A stretch of 7,337 bases of DNA from contig JARCMB010000289.1 of NCBI GenBank assembly GCA_030248825.1, positions 1 through 7,337 of the forward strand, given 5' to 3'. The notes below the pieces were generated by a model. That model ran no database searches. It was not told the origin of the DNA and worked only from the letters and a program-made list of their open reading frames with translations. Numbering within the stretch: the first letter of the stretch is position 1; every line of letters begins with the position of its first letter. Shown in pieces: positions 6,110-7,337 of this stretch. This DNA comes from Pseudanabaenaceae cyanobacterium MP8IB2.15. Lineage in GTDB: Bacteria; Cyanobacteriota; Cyanobacteriia; Pseudanabaenales; Pseudanabaenaceae. The translations under genes were made by a program, and so were the position numbers.

Positions 6110-7027
6110 TTATGGCATGGGGTTAGAGCCAGGAGCATTACCCCAGACAACGGCACTGGCAATCCAAGTGTTTGTGCCTGAAATGCGATACCAACGGGCA
6201 TCGGGTTTGCCAGCCCAGAGATCGTTAATCGGTTGTCCGTAAGTCCAGGCATCAAAGTTAACGGTTTGGTTGCCGCCGATGGTGCGGACAATAGAGGAAG
6301 CGGTAGTTGGGGCAGAACGCACATTCACACCACCAGAAGCGGTTCTGGCGGAGAAGTTGACGGAGATGATGTTGCCACCAGTGGAAGCACCATTAGTCGA
6401 TCGCAAGGTAACTCCAGCATTTACCGACCATGGGGTAAAGTTGTACCCGTCGATATTGAAGTTCCGACTGGGAAATCCCATGTGTAAGTGAGGCCCTGTG
6501 GACTTAGCGCAATTGTTCCAAGGTCTGTCTGAGGCAACGGTACCGATTTTGTCGCCTAGCTTGTATGTCTTGCCAACAAAAATATCGCTAGTTGTAATGT
6601 GAATGAGAGAGAAGAACTGACCATTTGCGGCACGGAACTTAGCGGCGCGGTGATTGTTGCCAGCGTTGCATTGAGAAACTACGGTGGCATCGACTGGGGC
6701 GAGAACATCCTCGCCTCCTCTTAAACCGAAGTCGAGAGAATTCATGCCGTAGCCGTCATTATGCCAGCCTTGATTAATCACGCTGGTGACTGATGCCTTC
6801 CATGGAAATTTCCATGTCGCTGCCATGACAGCGTGTGCTTGAGCTAAAGAGATGCCGAACGTGGTGAGAGCGAAAATCGCAAGTCCGATGAATTTGGATC
6901 TTGATGTGGGCGACTTGGCGGATCTTTTTACTTTTAGATATTGAGTTTGCATACTGGTTGAGATTAGGGATAAGGTTTGCGTGTGAGATGATTTCCAGAG
7001 GTTGGATGTCGCTCTCATGTAAAACAT
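6110..7027 (-). CDS. Secreted M23 metallopeptidase with C-terminal SH3b-like domain
   Basis: This 305-residue exported zinc endopeptidase probably cuts peptidoglycan peptide cross-links. A hydrophobic segment (46-64) followed by AQAHAVMAA (62-70) gives the signal peptide. The peptidase domain spans about 72-200. Candidate zinc ligands are His89 (GWH), Asp99 (NSLDF) and His182 in GPHLH (178-182), with His143 and His180 as catalytic histidines. The His89-to-Asp99 spacing and the SLD motif resemble beta-lytic/LasA (M23A) enzymes more than the usual HxGxD of LytM. Residues about 221-297 (VNVRSAP at 234-240, WYRIS, WIAS) form an SH3b-like wall-binding domain. The annotated start leaves 45 residues before the hydrophobic core. 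Met4 (7016-7018) and Met26 (6950-6952) are alternatives; Met26 gives a more usual signal peptide but lacks a clear ribosome binding site. Confidence 0.88.
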   Translation of the reverse strand: MFYMRATSNLWKSSHTQTLSLISTSMQTQYLKVKRSAKSPTSRSKFIGLAIFALTTFGISLAQAHAVMAATWKFPWKASVTSVINQGWHNDGYGMNSLDFGLRGGEDVLAPVDATVVSQCNAGNNHRAAKFRAANGQFFSLIHITTSDIFVGKTYKLGDKIGTVASDRPWNNCAKSTGPHLHMGFPSRNFNIDGYNFTPWSVNAGVTLRSTNGASTGGNIISVNFSARTASGGVNVRSAPTTASSIVRTIGGNQTVNFDAWTYGQPINDLWAGKPDARWYRISGTNTWIASAVVWGNAPGSNPMP

Positions 7028-7076
7028 ATTTTCATTAATCTCTTCGATCGTCTGTGTGGTTTGGTGTTAGTTAAGT

Positions 7077-7091
7077 GTGAAGAAAAGTGAG
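7077..7091 (+). promoter_or_regulatory. Distal GTGA-N6-GTGA direct repeat
   Basis: GTGAAGAAAAGTGAG contains two GTGA words with a 10-bp pitch, the same layout as the two proximal pairs. It lies about 50 nt upstream of the M23 start on the other strand, so it could serve either divergent gene. Confidence 0.3.
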
Positions 7092-7149
7092 TTGGTTTGA
7101 TGACGCAAAAGCCTTGCCTGATAAGCATTACAAGAAAGAAAGGAAGAGG

Positions 7150-7164
7150 GTGAGTTTTGGTGAG
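7150..7164 (+). promoter_or_regulatory. Middle GTGAG-N5-GTGAG direct repeat
   Basis: GTGAGTTTTGGTGAG has two identical pentamers one helical turn apart. It is centred about 80 nt upstream of the predicted transcription start of the right-edge gene. It is a candidate activator site; the binding protein is unknown. Confidence 0.4.
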
Positions 7165-7183
7165 AATGAAAATGGGAGAAAAA

Positions 7184-7198
7184 GTGAGATTTAGTGAG
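7184..7198 (+). promoter_or_regulatory. Proximal GTGAG-N5-GTGAG direct repeat
   Basis: GTGAGATTTAGTGAG repeats the same pentamer with the same 10-bp pitch, 34 bp downstream of the middle pair. It ends 5 nt before the -35 hexamer, the usual place for an activator that contacts RNA polymerase. Confidence 0.4.
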
Positions 7199-7203
7199 AG
7201 GGC

Positions 7204-7231
7204 TTGCTTTTAAGAATGGATGGCGTAGAAT
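7204..7231 (+). promoter_or_regulatory. Sigma70-like promoter of the right-edge gene
   Basis: TTGCTT (7204-7209) and TAGAAT (7226-7231) are separated by 16 nt. The -10 is a good match and the -35 a moderate one. The predicted start is near 7238, giving a leader of about 19 nt before the ATG at 7257. No strong Shine-Dalgarno site follows (GAAAG only). Confidence 0.5.
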
Positions 7232-7256
7232 GAGAAAAACGCATTGATCTGAAAGT

Positions 7257-7337
7257 ATGAACGAACAAAGCTTGCAGGCATACTCTGATTTGATTGACCG
7301 ATTGGTAAGTTGTCCGAATGGGCAGGAAGAAGCGATC
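7257..7337 (+). CDS. Start of a probable TPR/CHAT-domain protein (partial)
   Basis: Only 27 codons are in the window and the frame is open to the edge. The peptide MNEQSLQAYSDLIDRLVSCP followed by NGQEEAI strongly resembles the N-terminus shared by many large cyanobacterial tetratricopeptide-repeat proteins that often end in a CHAT caspase-like protease domain; their starts resemble MNEQ-LQAY-LI-LL-CPSGEE. The assignment rests on my recall of that N-terminal pattern. Neither TPRs nor CHAT can be seen here. It is divergent from the M23 gene and has its own likely promoter with upstream direct repeats. Confidence 0.6.
   Translation, partial: MNEQSLQAYSDLIDRLVSCPNGQEEAI

Noticed and set aside
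6045..6491. Plus-strand ORFs of 65-84 codons opposite the M23 gene
   Set aside because: The opposite strand encodes a clear M23 peptidase and SH3b domain; these frames show no domain and no good start context.
7150..7198. GTGAG repeats as a CRISPR array or tandem-repeat locus
   Set aside because: The repeat word is only 5 nt, there are too few copies, and there are no spacer-like units; regulatory sites are the simpler reading.

Overview
The window looks like chromosomal DNA of a filamentous or Pseudanabaena-like cyanobacterium. The reasons are seven copies of the HIP1 octamer GCGATCGC in 7.3 kb, many near-HIP1 CGATCG words, a type IV pilus/GspE-type ATPase, a small secreted cysteine-rich protein of a style common in cyanobacteria, and a right-edge gene whose first residues match the start of cyanobacterial TPR/CHAT proteins. 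The genus is an inference; no rRNA or other marker is present.

Left part, plus strand (1-3499). A GC-rich hairpin (57-73) precedes a two-gene toxin-antitoxin operon: a 73-aa antitoxin with a YefM-like C-terminal half and a YoeB/Txe-type ribosome-dependent mRNase with its catalytic residues intact. After 53 nt comes a 940-aa fusion of a phospholipase D-like nuclease domain to a complete SNF2-type helicase, resembling DNA-processing proteins of defence loci. Its reading frame carries an in-frame palindromic repeat of about 95 nt (2620-2714) in the linker between the two helicase lobes.

Middle (3500-3985). About 490 nt separate the converging plus and minus genes. They hold one weakly supported 52-codon ORF, a small inverted repeat, and the Rho-independent terminator of the leftward transcription unit (3934-3956).

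Right part, minus strand (3986-7027). Read leftward, the genes are a secreted M23 zinc endopeptidase with an SH3b-like domain, a hairpin (6064-6097), a 119-aa secreted six-cysteine protein, and a 550-aa PilB/GspE assembly ATPase. The last two are 28 nt apart and probably cotranscribed. Together they suggest an envelope role, with wall remodelling plus pilus or secretion assembly, but no other pilus gene is in view.

Right edge (7028-7337). A divergent intergenic region holds three GTGA-N6-GTGA direct repeats, each with a 10-bp pitch. One ends just upstream of a sigma70-like promoter (TTGCTT-16-TAGAAT). That promoter would drive a gene entering at 7257, of which only 27 codons are visible.
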